DNA of 64,000 nucleotides from Nonomuraea polychroma (lineage in GTDB: Bacteria; Actinomycetota; Actinomycetes; Streptosporangiales; Streptosporangiaceae). The stretch is taken from assembly GCF_004011505.1 (NCBI RefSeq), contig NZ_SAUN01000001.1:5607501-5671500 (forward strand). The letters are read 5' to 3'. A program made the position numbers and the translations under genes. Below the pieces are notes generated by a model, which made no database searches, had not been told where the DNA came from, and saw only the letters and a list, made by a program, of their open reading frames with translations. This document shows positions 15,401 through 23,257 of this stretch, piece by piece (position 1 is the stretch's first letter; each line of letters begins with the position of its first letter).

Positions 15401-15531
15401 GAGGTCCTCGCCTGCTCGCCGGCGCCGCTCCCGGTGAGTTCCTCGTGGAGGTGCATGACGCCGGGGCGGGAGTTGGCGGCACCGGTGAGTGGCAGGGCGG
15501 CTAAGACGCCGCCCCATCGTCTGGTCGTCAT
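15397..15531 (-). CDS. 44-residue ORF coupled by ATGA overlaps on both sides
   Basis: This short frame starts at ATG 15531, overlapping the GH97 stop (15528-15530), and ends with a TGA that overlaps the ATG (15400) of the polysaccharide-lyase-like gene. A GGAGAA ribosome site precedes it. The product begins MTTRRWGGVLAALPLTGAAN, which looks like a weak twin-Arg signal, then becomes polar and ends GEQARTS. It may be a coupling leader that carries ribosomes between the two large genes, a remnant of a lost secreted protein, or a real small protein. The double ATGA geometry favours translation. Confidence 0.5.
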   Translation of the reverse strand: MTTRRWGGVLAALPLTGAANSRPGVMHLHEELTGSGAGEQARTS

Positions 15532-17273
15532 GAGAGTGTTCTCCTCAGATGCAGCGTGAAGCCGCCGTTCTGGGCGACGGCGAGGTCGAGCTTGCCACCG
15601 GCCGGGACCACGGCGGTCTCGATGGCGATCTGGTCGCCGGGGGCGTCCCGGTAGATCTCGGCCGTCCACTCCCCCGCGTCGAGGAAGTCGAGCGGCACGG
15701 TGAGCGTGCGGGGCTCGCCCGACACGCCCGCGGCGACGTACCAGTCGTCGCCGCTCCTCCTGGCCAGCACGATGTGGTCGGCGGGGTCGCCGGACAGCAG
15801 CCGCGTGTCGTCCCACGCGGCCGGCACGGTGGACAGCAGCCGCAGCGCCTCGGGCCTGGCCTGGTAGGCCTCGATGGAGTCGGCGAAGTGCTGAATCCCG
15901 GACTCGAAGAGCACCGACAGGGCGAGCTCGAACCCGGCCGAGATGGCCCGCACCGCGGTGAACGTGCACGGCGTGAAGTCCATCGGGCCCTGCACGTTGC
16001 GGGTGAACGCCAGCGACAGGTAGTGCGTGGCCGGGTAGAGCGGCTCCTTGCCGGGCTTCGGCTTGATCCATTCGGCGCCCTTGACCGCCTCGGCGGTCAT
16101 GAACTGCGGCCAGGTGCGCTCGGTGCCGCGCGGGATCGTGCCGCCGTGGAAGACCACCATGAGCCGGAGCCGGGCGGTGGCGGCCAGGATGGCGTCGAAC
16201 CAGCGCATCCGGTCCTGGCCGTCCGACTCGGTGAAGTCGATCTTCACGCCGGCGGCTCCCCACTCCTTCCAGAGCGCGAGCTTCTCGCGGTGCTCCAGCT
16301 CGGTGTCGACGTGTTGCCAGTGGGACCAGAGCCAGACGCCGATGCCCCGGTCGCGGGCGTAGGCGATGAGCTCGGGCATCCACTCCTTGTTCCAGCCGGC
16401 GTCCGCCAGCAGGTACGGCCAGCCGTTCGCGGCGGCGAAGTCCACCCAGCGTTTCTGGGCGTCCAGGTCGCGGGTGGAGGGCCCGTCGGACCACCACGAC
16501 CAGGCGGCGGCCCCGGGCCGGATCCAGGATGTGTCCTCCACCTGGGACGGCGCGGCGAGGCTGGTGATCAGGTCGCTCTCGACGATGGTGGCCAGGTCGC
16601 CGACGATCATCGTGCGCCACGGGGTGACCAGCGGGCTGGCCGCGGTCACGTACGGGTCCGGCAGGTCGAGGCGGAAGGCGCGGCCGTCGAAGCGCAGGCG
16701 GGAGCCGGCGTATCCGGCGTCCAGGTCCGACTCGGTGATCAGCATCCAGGCGCCGCCGACCTGGAAGAGCGACGGGTAGCCGTACAGGATGGGCTCGGCG
16801 CCGGCCACCGTGGTGTGCCGGTGGATCTCCTCGTAGTCGCAGCGCCCGTTCTCGTACGGCAGCAGGACCGCGCGGCCGTCGCCCGGCACGACGTACTCCG
16901 AGACCTCCTCCACCACGGTCACCGGGCCGCTCCACGGGATCACGTAGCGGTAGGCGACGCCATGGTCGCCGACCCGGATCCGCAGGTCGAGCCGGTGCCC
17001 ACCGCTGGTGAACGACAACGTCCACTCGCCTGCCGTGTACCGGTGCTCGCGGCGTTTCCCGGTGACCGTCCGGTAGGACTCCTCGACCTGCCGCTCCGAC
17101 ATCCCGGCCGGGACGAGGCCCGTGCTGAGGTCGGCGTGGGCGGTGCGGACGCCGAGCCTCGACGGCTCGAGCACGACCCGCCCGGCGTGACGCACCTCCA
17201 TCGTGAGCTCGCCTGCCGGGGACAGGTCGAGCACCGCCTTCAGATCCCCGTCGCTGAGCGTCCAATTCGGCAC
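15528..17273 (-). CDS. GH97 glycoside hydrolase (alpha-galactosidase/alpha-glucosidase type)
   Basis: About 581 residues. It has the GH97 layout: an N-terminal beta-sandwich (LDLSPAGELTMEVRHAGR ... WTLSFTSGGHRLDLRIRV), a barrel with AWSWWSDGPSTRDL, PYLLADAGWN, WGAAGVKIDFTESDGQDRM and FMTAEAVKGAEW, and a C-terminal beta-domain. The Asp in VKIDF matches the nucleophile of retaining GH97 alpha-galactosidases; inverting SusB-type enzymes lack it. This is an inference from the motif. GTG 17273 is preferred because GGAGGG lies four bases upstream; an ATG at 17285 in the same frame has no ribosome site. There is no signal peptide, so it is probably intracellular. It is first in a minus-strand operon with the 44-residue ORF, lyase and beta-helix genes. 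Confidence 0.88.
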   Translation of the reverse strand: MPNWTLSDGDLKAVLDLSPAGELTMEVRHAGRVVLEPSRLGVRTAHADLSTGLVPAGMSERQVEESYRTVTGKRREHRYTAGEWTLSFTSGGHRLDLRIRVGDHGVAYRYVIPWSGPVTVVEEVSEYVVPGDGRAVLLPYENGRCDYEEIHRHTTVAGAEPILYGYPSLFQVGGAWMLITESDLDAGYAGSRLRFDGRAFRLDLPDPYVTAASPLVTPWRTMIVGDLATIVESDLITSLAAPSQVEDTSWIRPGAAAWSWWSDGPSTRDLDAQKRWVDFAAANGWPYLLADAGWNKEWMPELIAYARDRGIGVWLWSHWQHVDTELEHREKLALWKEWGAAGVKIDFTESDGQDRMRWFDAILAATARLRLMVVFHGGTIPRGTERTWPQFMTAEAVKGAEWIKPKPGKEPLYPATHYLSLAFTRNVQGPMDFTPCTFTAVRAISAGFELALSVLFESGIQHFADSIEAYQARPEALRLLSTVPAAWDDTRLLSGDPADHIVLARRSGDDWYVAAGVSGEPRTLTVPLDFLDAGEWTAEIYRDAPGDQIAIETAVVPAGGKLDLAVAQNGGFTLHLRRTLS

Positions 17274-17385
17274 GTGACCCTCCATAGAGAAAGAGATAGG
17301 AGGAGTCGATCGCGTCCTGCCGCCCGGCGCCGACCGGCCCCGCTCGGGCCGTGCAAGGCGCCCGACTCTCCTCACAATGCGCAAG

Positions 17386-17414
17386 AGCCTAGGTTGCGAC
17401 GGGTGTCAATTCAA
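17386..17414 (-). promoter_or_regulatory. Promoter of the GH97 operon
   Basis: Read on the minus strand, TTGAAT (17414-17409) and TAGGCT (17391-17386) are separated by exactly 17 bp. The -35 lies within the shared 29-bp box. The GH97 start is about 113 bp downstream, so the mRNA would have a normal leader. Confidence 0.55.
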
Positions 17415-17435
17415 TTCTTGACGAAGTTAATTAGT
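17407..17435. promoter_or_regulatory. 29-bp box, second copy, over a divergent promoter pair
   Basis: Identical to 9297-9325. Here it overlaps the -35 elements of both the minus-strand GH97 operon promoter and the plus-strand fucosidase promoter. Bound protein would block both directions at once. The ROK regulator at 9341-10507, which has the same box, is the likely ligand. Confidence 0.7.
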
Positions 17436-17446
17436 CGGTCTACCGT
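17418..17446 (+). promoter_or_regulatory. Promoter of the fucosidase/ABC operon, probably leaderless
   Basis: TTGACG (17418-17423), a 17-bp spacer and TACCGT (17441-17446) precede ATG 17453 by only 6 bp. No ribosome-binding site lies between, so the transcript is probably leaderless, as for the ROK gene. Confidence 0.5.
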
Positions 17447-17452
17447 GCAGCC

Positions 17453-18760
17453 ATGCCTCACGGACTGTCGCCACACGACCGCACCACTCCGGCTATACAT
17501 CGGACCTCTCCTGCCAGACTGGCGGAGTTCCGTGAGCAACGGTTCGGGTTGTTCATCCATTGGGGCCTCTACGCGCTCGCCGCCCGCCACGAGTGGGTCA
17601 AGCAGCGCGAGCGGCTGACCGACGAGCAGTACCAGCCCTACTTCGACCACTTCGACCCCGACCTGTTCGACCCGGACGCGTGGGCGGAGGCGGCGGCCGG
17701 CGCGGGCATGCGCTACATGGTGCTGACGACCAAACACCACGACGGCTTCTGCCTGTGGGACTCGGCCTACACCGACTACTCGGTCGCGAACACGCCGTAC
17801 GGCAAGGATCTCGTCGGCCCGATCGTGGAGGCGTTCCGCTCCCGCGGACTCGGGGTGGGGTTCTACCACTCGCTGATCGATTGGCATCACGCGCACTTCC
17901 CGATCGACGGCCTGCACCCGGCGTACGCCGAGGGCGCCACCCCAGTTGACCGAAATATCGAGATCTATCAGTCCTATTTACACAACCAGGTCGAAGAGCT
18001 GCTTACCCGCTATGGCCGAATCGACACTATGTGGTTTGACTTCTCCTACTCGAAGCGGGTCAGGGACGGCAAGCGCACCCCCGGCGGCAAGGGCGCGGCG
18101 GACTGGCGTTCGGAGGAACTGGCGGCCATGGTCCGCAGGCTGCAGCCGGACATCCTGATCAACGACCGCCTGGAGATCCCCGGCGACTTCACCACGCCCG
18201 AGCAGTTCCAGCCGCCCGCCCCGCCGGCCGAGGTCTGGGAGGCCTGCCAGACGCTCAACGGCAGCTGGGGCTACGACCGTGACAACCTCGACTACAAGCC
18301 GGTGGACCTGCTCGTGCGCATGCTGGTCGACACCGTCGCCAAGAACGGCAACCTGCTGCTCAACGTGGGACCGAACGGGCGCGGCGCGTTCGACCCGCGG
18401 GCGCTGGAGTCGTTGCGCGGCATCGGCGAGTGGATGCGGCTGCACGGCCGGTCCATCTACGGCGCCGGGCCGAGCGCGTACGAGGCGCCCGCCGACTGCC
18501 GTTACACCCAGCGCGGCGACCGGCTCTACGTGCACCTGTTCGCGTGGCCGTACAAGCATCTGCACCTGCCCGGCCTGGCCGGCAAGGTGCGGTACGCGCA
18601 GTTGCTCAACGACGCCTCAGAGATCCGCGTCCTGGTCCCGGACCCGGCCGTGGACAGCGGGCACACGAAGCTGGGCGCGCTGCCGCCCGGCACCCTGACC
18701 CTGCAGCTCCCGGTGCAGCGCCCCGACGTGGCCGTGCCGGTGCTCGAGCTCTTCCTGTGA
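17453..18760 (+). CDS. GH29 alpha-L-fucosidase
   Basis: A 435-residue enzyme of the GH29 family, which removes terminal alpha-L-fucose with retention. Family motifs are FGLFIHWGLYAL, EWVKQRERL, YMVLTTKHHDGFCLWDS, GVGFYHSLIDWHHAHFP and TMWFDFSYSKRV, in which the Asp of WFD is the expected nucleophile. KNGNLLLNVGPNGRG lies near the end of the barrel. It has no signal peptide and so acts on imported oligosaccharides. It is first in a plus-strand operon with the sugar importer and two aldo/keto reductases. ATG 17453 lacks a Shine-Dalgarno sequence but follows a TANNNT element by 6 bp. Confidence 0.9.
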   Translation: MPHGLSPHDRTTPAIHRTSPARLAEFREQRFGLFIHWGLYALAARHEWVKQRERLTDEQYQPYFDHFDPDLFDPDAWAEAAAGAGMRYMVLTTKHHDGFCLWDSAYTDYSVANTPYGKDLVGPIVEAFRSRGLGVGFYHSLIDWHHAHFPIDGLHPAYAEGATPVDRNIEIYQSYLHNQVEELLTRYGRIDTMWFDFSYSKRVRDGKRTPGGKGAADWRSEELAAMVRRLQPDILINDRLEIPGDFTTPEQFQPPAPPAEVWEACQTLNGSWGYDRDNLDYKPVDLLVRMLVDTVAKNGNLLLNVGPNGRGAFDPRALESLRGIGEWMRLHGRSIYGAGPSAYEAPADCRYTQRGDRLYVHLFAWPYKHLHLPGLAGKVRYAQLLNDASEIRVLVPDPAVDSGHTKLGALPPGTLTLQLPVQRPDVAVPVLELFL

Positions 18761-18773
18761 AAGGCCCACCCCC

Positions 18774-20192
18774 ATGGAGATGAACCGTCGGCAGATGCTG
18801 GCCCTGGCGGTGGCGGCCGCCGCCCTGTCCGCCTGTGGCGACACCCGCCAGCAGAAACAGGCCGCGGCCCCGGTCAAGTCCGGTGCGCAGGTGATCGACC
18901 CGAACCGTCCCAGCAGCGACGCCTGGCCGTTCGAGGAGGCCGAGCAGCTCAACAACTCGCTGACCTGGCCGAAGACGAACGTGGCCGATCCGGCGTCCAA
19001 GGTCGTGATCACGGTGGCGCTCACCACGGACGCCGTCACCGAGGTCCGCAACGCGCAGTTCGACTTCTTCTTCAAGAAGCGGCACCCGAACATCGAGATC
19101 AAGCGCGAGTCCGCGCCCTTCGACCAGTTCCTCACGAAGTACATGGCGCAGGCGGCCGGCGGCACGCTGCCCGACGTGCTTTACAACCACTACTCCTGGA
19201 CGCAGAACCTCATCGCCAACAAGGTCCTGCAGTCGCTGGACGACTACATCGCCAAGACGCCCGAGTTCGACATGGACGACATCCCGCAACCCGGGCTGGA
19301 CTACTTCAAGCGGGACGGCGCCCTGTACGGGCTGCCCACCGACATGGCGCCCAAGCTGCTCTTCTACAACAAGGACCTGTTCGACAAGGCCGGGCTGAAG
19401 TACCCGGACGAGAGCTGGACGTTCGACCAGGTCTTCGAGACGGCCAGGAAGATGACCAGCGGGACGGGCGTGGACAAGGTCTACGGGTTCACGCCGATGC
19501 CGAAGCCGGCGCCCGACCTGAGCCCCGTGTACCTGATGCCGTTCGGCGGCCGCTTCCTGGACGAAACCGAGTCCAAGGTGCTGATCACCGAGCCGAACGC
19601 CAGTCAAGTCATGGGCCGCTGGCTGGACCTGCTGGTCAAGGACAAGGCGGTGCCGAGCCTGGCCGAGATGCAGGCGCTGGAGAAGGTCGATCCGTTCAGG
19701 GCCGGGCACGCGGCCATGACGATCAACGGCGCGTGGATCATGCTGGAGCTGTCCAAGCTGAAGGATCTCAAGTGGGGCGTCACGGAGGTGCCCAAGGGGC
19801 CGGAGGGCCGCACCACCCCGGCCGTGGGCAGCGCGCTGGTCATGGCGTCCTCGTCCCAGAACAAGGACGCCGCCTGGATCTACATGCACGAGTACCTGTC
19901 GGCCTCCGGCTACAAGTTCCGCCGGATCGCCGCCCCGGCCCGTCAGTCGGCGTGGGAGGACAACGCCAAGGCGCTCGGCATCCCGGCGGACTCGGCCGAC
20001 CTGGTCAAGAAGGTCATGGCCGACTACGCCTCCGGCGACGGCGTGCTGCGGCTGCCGGCCAACAAGAAGGTCGTGGACACCGCCCTGCCGATCTGGGAGC
20101 GGGCGCAGCTCGGCAAGATCAACCTGGCTGACGCGCTGAAGGAGATCGCCGACAAGGTCACGCCCGTGCTGAGCGAGAACAAGATCGCATGA
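18774..20192 (+). CDS. ABC sugar transporter substrate-binding lipoprotein
   Basis: A 472-residue extracellular solute-binding protein, family 1 (sugar type). The lipobox LSAC places the lipidated Cys at residue 21, after a short Arg-rich signal (NRRQMLALAV). Typical segments include FDFFFKKRHPNIEIK, GTLPDVLYNHYSWTQNLIANKVLQ, GALYGLPTDMAPKLLFYNKDLFDKAGL and AAMTINGAWIMLEL. It lies 13 bp after the fucosidase gene and overlaps the first permease gene by ATGA. It should capture the oligosaccharide released outside the cell. A second in-frame ATG at 18780 is possible. Confidence 0.9.
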   Translation: MEMNRRQMLALAVAAAALSACGDTRQQKQAAAPVKSGAQVIDPNRPSSDAWPFEEAEQLNNSLTWPKTNVADPASKVVITVALTTDAVTEVRNAQFDFFFKKRHPNIEIKRESAPFDQFLTKYMAQAAGGTLPDVLYNHYSWTQNLIANKVLQSLDDYIAKTPEFDMDDIPQPGLDYFKRDGALYGLPTDMAPKLLFYNKDLFDKAGLKYPDESWTFDQVFETARKMTSGTGVDKVYGFTPMPKPAPDLSPVYLMPFGGRFLDETESKVLITEPNASQVMGRWLDLLVKDKAVPSLAEMQALEKVDPFRAGHAAMTINGAWIMLELSKLKDLKWGVTEVPKGPEGRTTPAVGSALVMASSSQNKDAAWIYMHEYLSASGYKFRRIAAPARQSAWEDNAKALGIPADSADLVKKVMADYASGDGVLRLPANKKVVDTALPIWERAQLGKINLADALKEIADKVTPVLSENKIA

Positions 20193-21079
20193 CTGCCGTC
20201 AGTCCGCTGGCGCGTCGGGAGGCCCGGCGTTTCCACCTGTTCGTCTCGCCGTGGCTGATCGGGTTCGTGCTGTTCAGCGCGGGCCCGATCCTCGCCGCCG
20301 TGGTCCTGAGCTTCATGCAGTGGAACCTGCTGCAGACGCCGACGTGGGTGGGGTTCGGCAACTACGTCCGCATGTTCCACGATCCCGAGTTCTGGGAGTC
20401 CATCGAGAACACCGTGCAGTACGGCCTGGGCTCGGTGGCGCTCGGCGTGACGTTCACGTTCCTGCTGGCGTTGCTGCTCAACCAGCCGCTGCGCTTCCAG
20501 GGCCTGTTCCGCACGGTGATGTACCTGCCGTCGGTGGTGTCGGGCCTCGCCACCGCGCTGCTGTGGCTGAACATCCTGCACCCCGACTACGGGCTGATCA
20601 ACAAGGTGCTGGCCTCGGTCGGCGTCCAGGGGCCCGGCTGGCTCGCCTCCCAGGAATGGGCCATCCCCGGGCTGGTGCTCATGAGCGTGTGGGGCGCGGG
20701 CAACACCATCGTCATCTACCTGGCCGGCCTGCAGGGCATCCCGAAGACGTTGTACGAGGCGGCGGAGATCGACGGGGCCGGCTGGTGGCGCAGGTTCTGG
20801 AGCGTGACCGTGCCGATGATGTCGCCGGTCATCTTCTTCAACGTGGTGACGGGGTTCATCGCCGCGCTCCAGAGCTACGTGCTCATCCTCGTCATGACCG
20901 AAGGCGGTCCCGGCAACGCGACCATGGTGCTGGGGCTCTACATCTATCGGCACGCCTTCGTCTACTTCGACATGGGGTACGCGGCCACGCTGTCGTGGGC
21001 CATGTTCGTGCTGGTCATCGTCGTGACCGCGATCCAGTTCAGCCTGGCCAGGCGCTGGGTGCACTACGAGTTCAAGTGA
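20189..21079 (+). CDS. ABC sugar transporter permease (MalF/UgpA type)
   Basis: A 296-residue membrane protein with about six transmembrane helices. The EAA loop EAAEIDGAGWWRRFWSVTVPMMSP is where the ATPase docks. The start overlaps the binding-protein stop as ATGA. It pairs with the next permease. No ATPase gene follows, so the importer probably uses a shared MsiK-type ATPase encoded elsewhere, as is usual for actinomycete sugar importers. Confidence 0.92.
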   Translation: MTAVSPLARREARRFHLFVSPWLIGFVLFSAGPILAAVVLSFMQWNLLQTPTWVGFGNYVRMFHDPEFWESIENTVQYGLGSVALGVTFTFLLALLLNQPLRFQGLFRTVMYLPSVVSGLATALLWLNILHPDYGLINKVLASVGVQGPGWLASQEWAIPGLVLMSVWGAGNTIVIYLAGLQGIPKTLYEAAEIDGAGWWRRFWSVTVPMMSPVIFFNVVTGFIAALQSYVLILVMTEGGPGNATMVLGLYIYRHAFVYFDMGYAATLSWAMFVLVIVVTAIQFSLARRWVHYEFK

Positions 21080-21087
21080 GGTCCCCG

Positions 21088-21990
21088 ATGCTCCTCGAGA
21101 CCGCGGCCCGGCCCGCGCGTACGAAGCCGGGCCCGTCCCTGACGTCCGATCAGGCCGAGCGCATCAGGCGGATCCGGCGTAGCGGGGCGTACATCCTGCT
21201 GATCATCAGCTCGGCGGTGTTCCTGCTGCCGTTCCTGTGGATGCTGACGACCTCGCTCAAATCCGACGCCGAGAACCTGGCCTTCCCGCCCCAATGGTTC
21301 CCGGACTCCTTCCACGTCGACAACTACGTCAAGGGCTGGTCGGGGTCGCTGCCGTTCACCAGGTTCCTGCTGAACACGATCCTGATCACCGCGCTGTCCA
21401 TGCTCGGGAACCTCATCTCGTGCATCCTGCCCGCCTACGCCTTCGCGCGGATGCGGGCGCGGGCGGCCGGCGTCATGTTCACGGCGTTGCTGGCCACGAT
21501 GATGATCCCGCGTGAGATCACGCTGGTGCCGAAGTTCATCATGTTCTCGAAGCTCGGCTGGGTGGACACGTACCTGCCGCTGATCGTGCCGGAGTTCTTC
21601 GGCGTGGCGCTCTACATCTTCCTGCTGCGGCAGTTCTTCACCACGATCCCGCAGGAGCTCATCGACGCCGCCCGCATCGACGGGGCCTCGGAGCTGCGCA
21701 TCCTGTGGAGCGTCATGCTGCCGCTGGCCAAGCCGGCGATCGCGGCGATCTGCCTGTTCTCCTTCGTCGGCAACTGGAACCAGTATCTGGAGAACACCAT
21801 CTACCTGCGCTCGGTGGAGAAGCTCACGCTCGCGCAGGGTCTGGGCATGTTCAACGGCCAGTTCGTCACCCAGTACAACCAGATGATGGCCGTCGCGATC
21901 ATGTCGATGCTGCCCATCCTCGTCATCTTTTTCCTGGCTCAGAAGACGTTCATCCGGGGTGTCACGCTCACGGGTATCGCAGGAAGGTAA
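21088..21990 (+). CDS. ABC sugar transporter permease (MalG/UgpE type)
   Basis: A 300-residue partner permease. It has about six transmembrane helices, a cytoplasmic N-terminal tail (about 30 residues, RIRRIRRSG) and the EAA loop DAARIDGASELRILWSVMLPLAKP. ATG 21088 is preferred because GTGAGG lies about seven bases upstream; a GTG at 21076, overlapping the previous stop, is an alternative that adds four residues. It ends with the usual short tail RGVTLTGIAGR. Confidence 0.9.
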   Translation: MLLETAARPARTKPGPSLTSDQAERIRRIRRSGAYILLIISSAVFLLPFLWMLTTSLKSDAENLAFPPQWFPDSFHVDNYVKGWSGSLPFTRFLLNTILITALSMLGNLISCILPAYAFARMRARAAGVMFTALLATMMIPREITLVPKFIMFSKLGWVDTYLPLIVPEFFGVALYIFLLRQFFTTIPQELIDAARIDGASELRILWSVMLPLAKPAIAAICLFSFVGNWNQYLENTIYLRSVEKLTLAQGLGMFNGQFVTQYNQMMAVAIMSMLPILVIFFLAQKTFIRGVTLTGIAGR

Positions 21991-21993
21991 TCG

Positions 21994-22968
21994 TTGTCGT
22001 ACGAACGTCAGCCGTACCGCAGGTGCGGCCACAGCGGACTGCTCCTGCCCGCCGTGTCGCTCGGCCTGTGGCACAACTTCGGCGAGGACAAGCCGGTCGA
22101 GACCCAGCGCGCGATCCTGCACAAGGCGCTCGACCTGGGCATCACCCACTTCGACATCGCCGACCGCTACGGCCCGCCGTTCGGCGCCGCCGAGTCCGCG
22201 TTCGGGCGGATCTTCCCGAAGTCGCTGCGGGACGAGGTGGTGGTGACCACCAAGGGCTTCAACCCCATGTGGGACGGCCCCTACGGGTACGGCGGCTCGC
22301 GCAAGCACCTGCTGGCCACCCTCGACCGGTCGCGGGCCCGGCTCGGCCTCGACTTCGTCGACATCTTCTACCTGCACCGGGATGACGAGGAGACGCCGCT
22401 GGAGGAGACGGCGGCCACGCTGGACCACATGGTCCGCACCGGCCGCACCCTGTACGTCGGGGTCTCCAACTTCTCGCCCGAACGCACCGCCGCGATCGCC
22501 AGGCTGCTGCGCGGCCTCGGCACGCCGCTGCTGGTGCACCAGCCCTCCTACTCGCTGCTCAACCGCGGCATCGAGGACGCCCTGCTCGATGTCCTGGAGC
22601 AGGAGGGCGTCGGCTGCGTGGTCTACTCGCCGCTGGCCCAGGGCCTGCTGACCGACCGCTACCTGGACGGCATCCCGGCCGACTCCCGCGCCGCCGAAGG
22701 ACGATTCCTCACCCCCGACCGGGTCACCCCGCAGGTGCTGGCATTCGTCCGCGCGCTGTCGGCGATCGCCACCGCCCGCGGCCAGAGCGTCGCCCAGCTC
22801 GCTCTGGCCTGGGCCCTGCGCGACCCCCGCATCACCTCCGTCCTGGTCGGCGCCTCCAGCCCCGAGCAACTCGAGGCCAACGTCGCCTGCGTGGACCACC
22901 TCGACTTCACCGACGACGAGCTCACCGCCATCGACCAAGCCGCGAAGGAGGCAGATGTCCATGCGTAG
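21994..22968 (+). CDS. Aldo/keto reductase (YghZ-like type)
   Basis: A 324-residue NADPH-dependent aldo/keto reductase. It shows GITHFDIADRYGPPFGAAESAFGRI (Asp and Tyr of the tetrad), VVTTKGF (Lys), VDIFYLHRDD (His) and a C-terminal cofactor-binding SVLVGASSPEQLEANV. The layout with RRCGHSGLLLPAVSLGLWHNFG at the start matches the L-glyceraldehyde-3-phosphate reductase (YghZ/YajO-like) branch. Its start is TTG 21994, after AGGAAGG, 3 bp behind the permease stop. In this operon it probably reduces or oxidises a sugar or sugar-derived aldehyde. Confidence 0.87.
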   Translation: MSYERQPYRRCGHSGLLLPAVSLGLWHNFGEDKPVETQRAILHKALDLGITHFDIADRYGPPFGAAESAFGRIFPKSLRDEVVVTTKGFNPMWDGPYGYGGSRKHLLATLDRSRARLGLDFVDIFYLHRDDEETPLEETAATLDHMVRTGRTLYVGVSNFSPERTAAIARLLRGLGTPLLVHQPSYSLLNRGIEDALLDVLEQEGVGCVVYSPLAQGLLTDRYLDGIPADSRAAEGRFLTPDRVTPQVLAFVRALSAIATARGQSVAQLALAWALRDPRITSVLVGASSPEQLEANVACVDHLDFTDDELTAIDQAAKEADVHA

Positions 22969-23257
22969 GAGCACGCTGGCGGCCATGGGAGCAGGAGTGT
23001 CGCTGCCGGGGTTCCGGGTCGAGTCCGGCGGGGTCTCGACGTTGCCACCCGGCCGGATCAGCCACGCCAAGGGCTTGCACACCCACCCGGATCCGGAGAT
23101 CTTCCTCATCCTCTCCGGTACCGGAAAGATCCATATAAATGGCGAAATTTCAGATTTCGCCGGGGGTGATGTGCTCATCGTGGAGCCTGGCGAGGACCAC
23201 CATCTGGAGGCCGTCTCGGAGGTGGTCACCACCTGGCTGCACTTGGAGCCCGCGTGA
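22955..23257 (+). CDS. Small cupin-domain protein
   Basis: A 100-residue single-cupin protein. It carries the cupin motif 1 pattern HTHPDPEIFLILSGTG and motif 2 DVLIVEPGEDHHLEA; the His/Glu set suits a bound metal. Such stand-alone cupins include sugar-binding and isomerase-like proteins, so a role on fucose or another sugar is plausible but unproven. ATG 22955 overlaps the aldo/keto reductase gene by 14 bp; ATG 22961, nine bases after a GGAGG, is an equally good start. The stop overlaps the next gene as GTGA. Confidence 0.8.
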   Translation: MSMRRSTLAAMGAGVSLPGFRVESGGVSTLPPGRISHAKGLHTHPDPEIFLILSGTGKIHINGEISDFAGGDVLIVEPGEDHHLEAVSEVVTTWLHLEPA

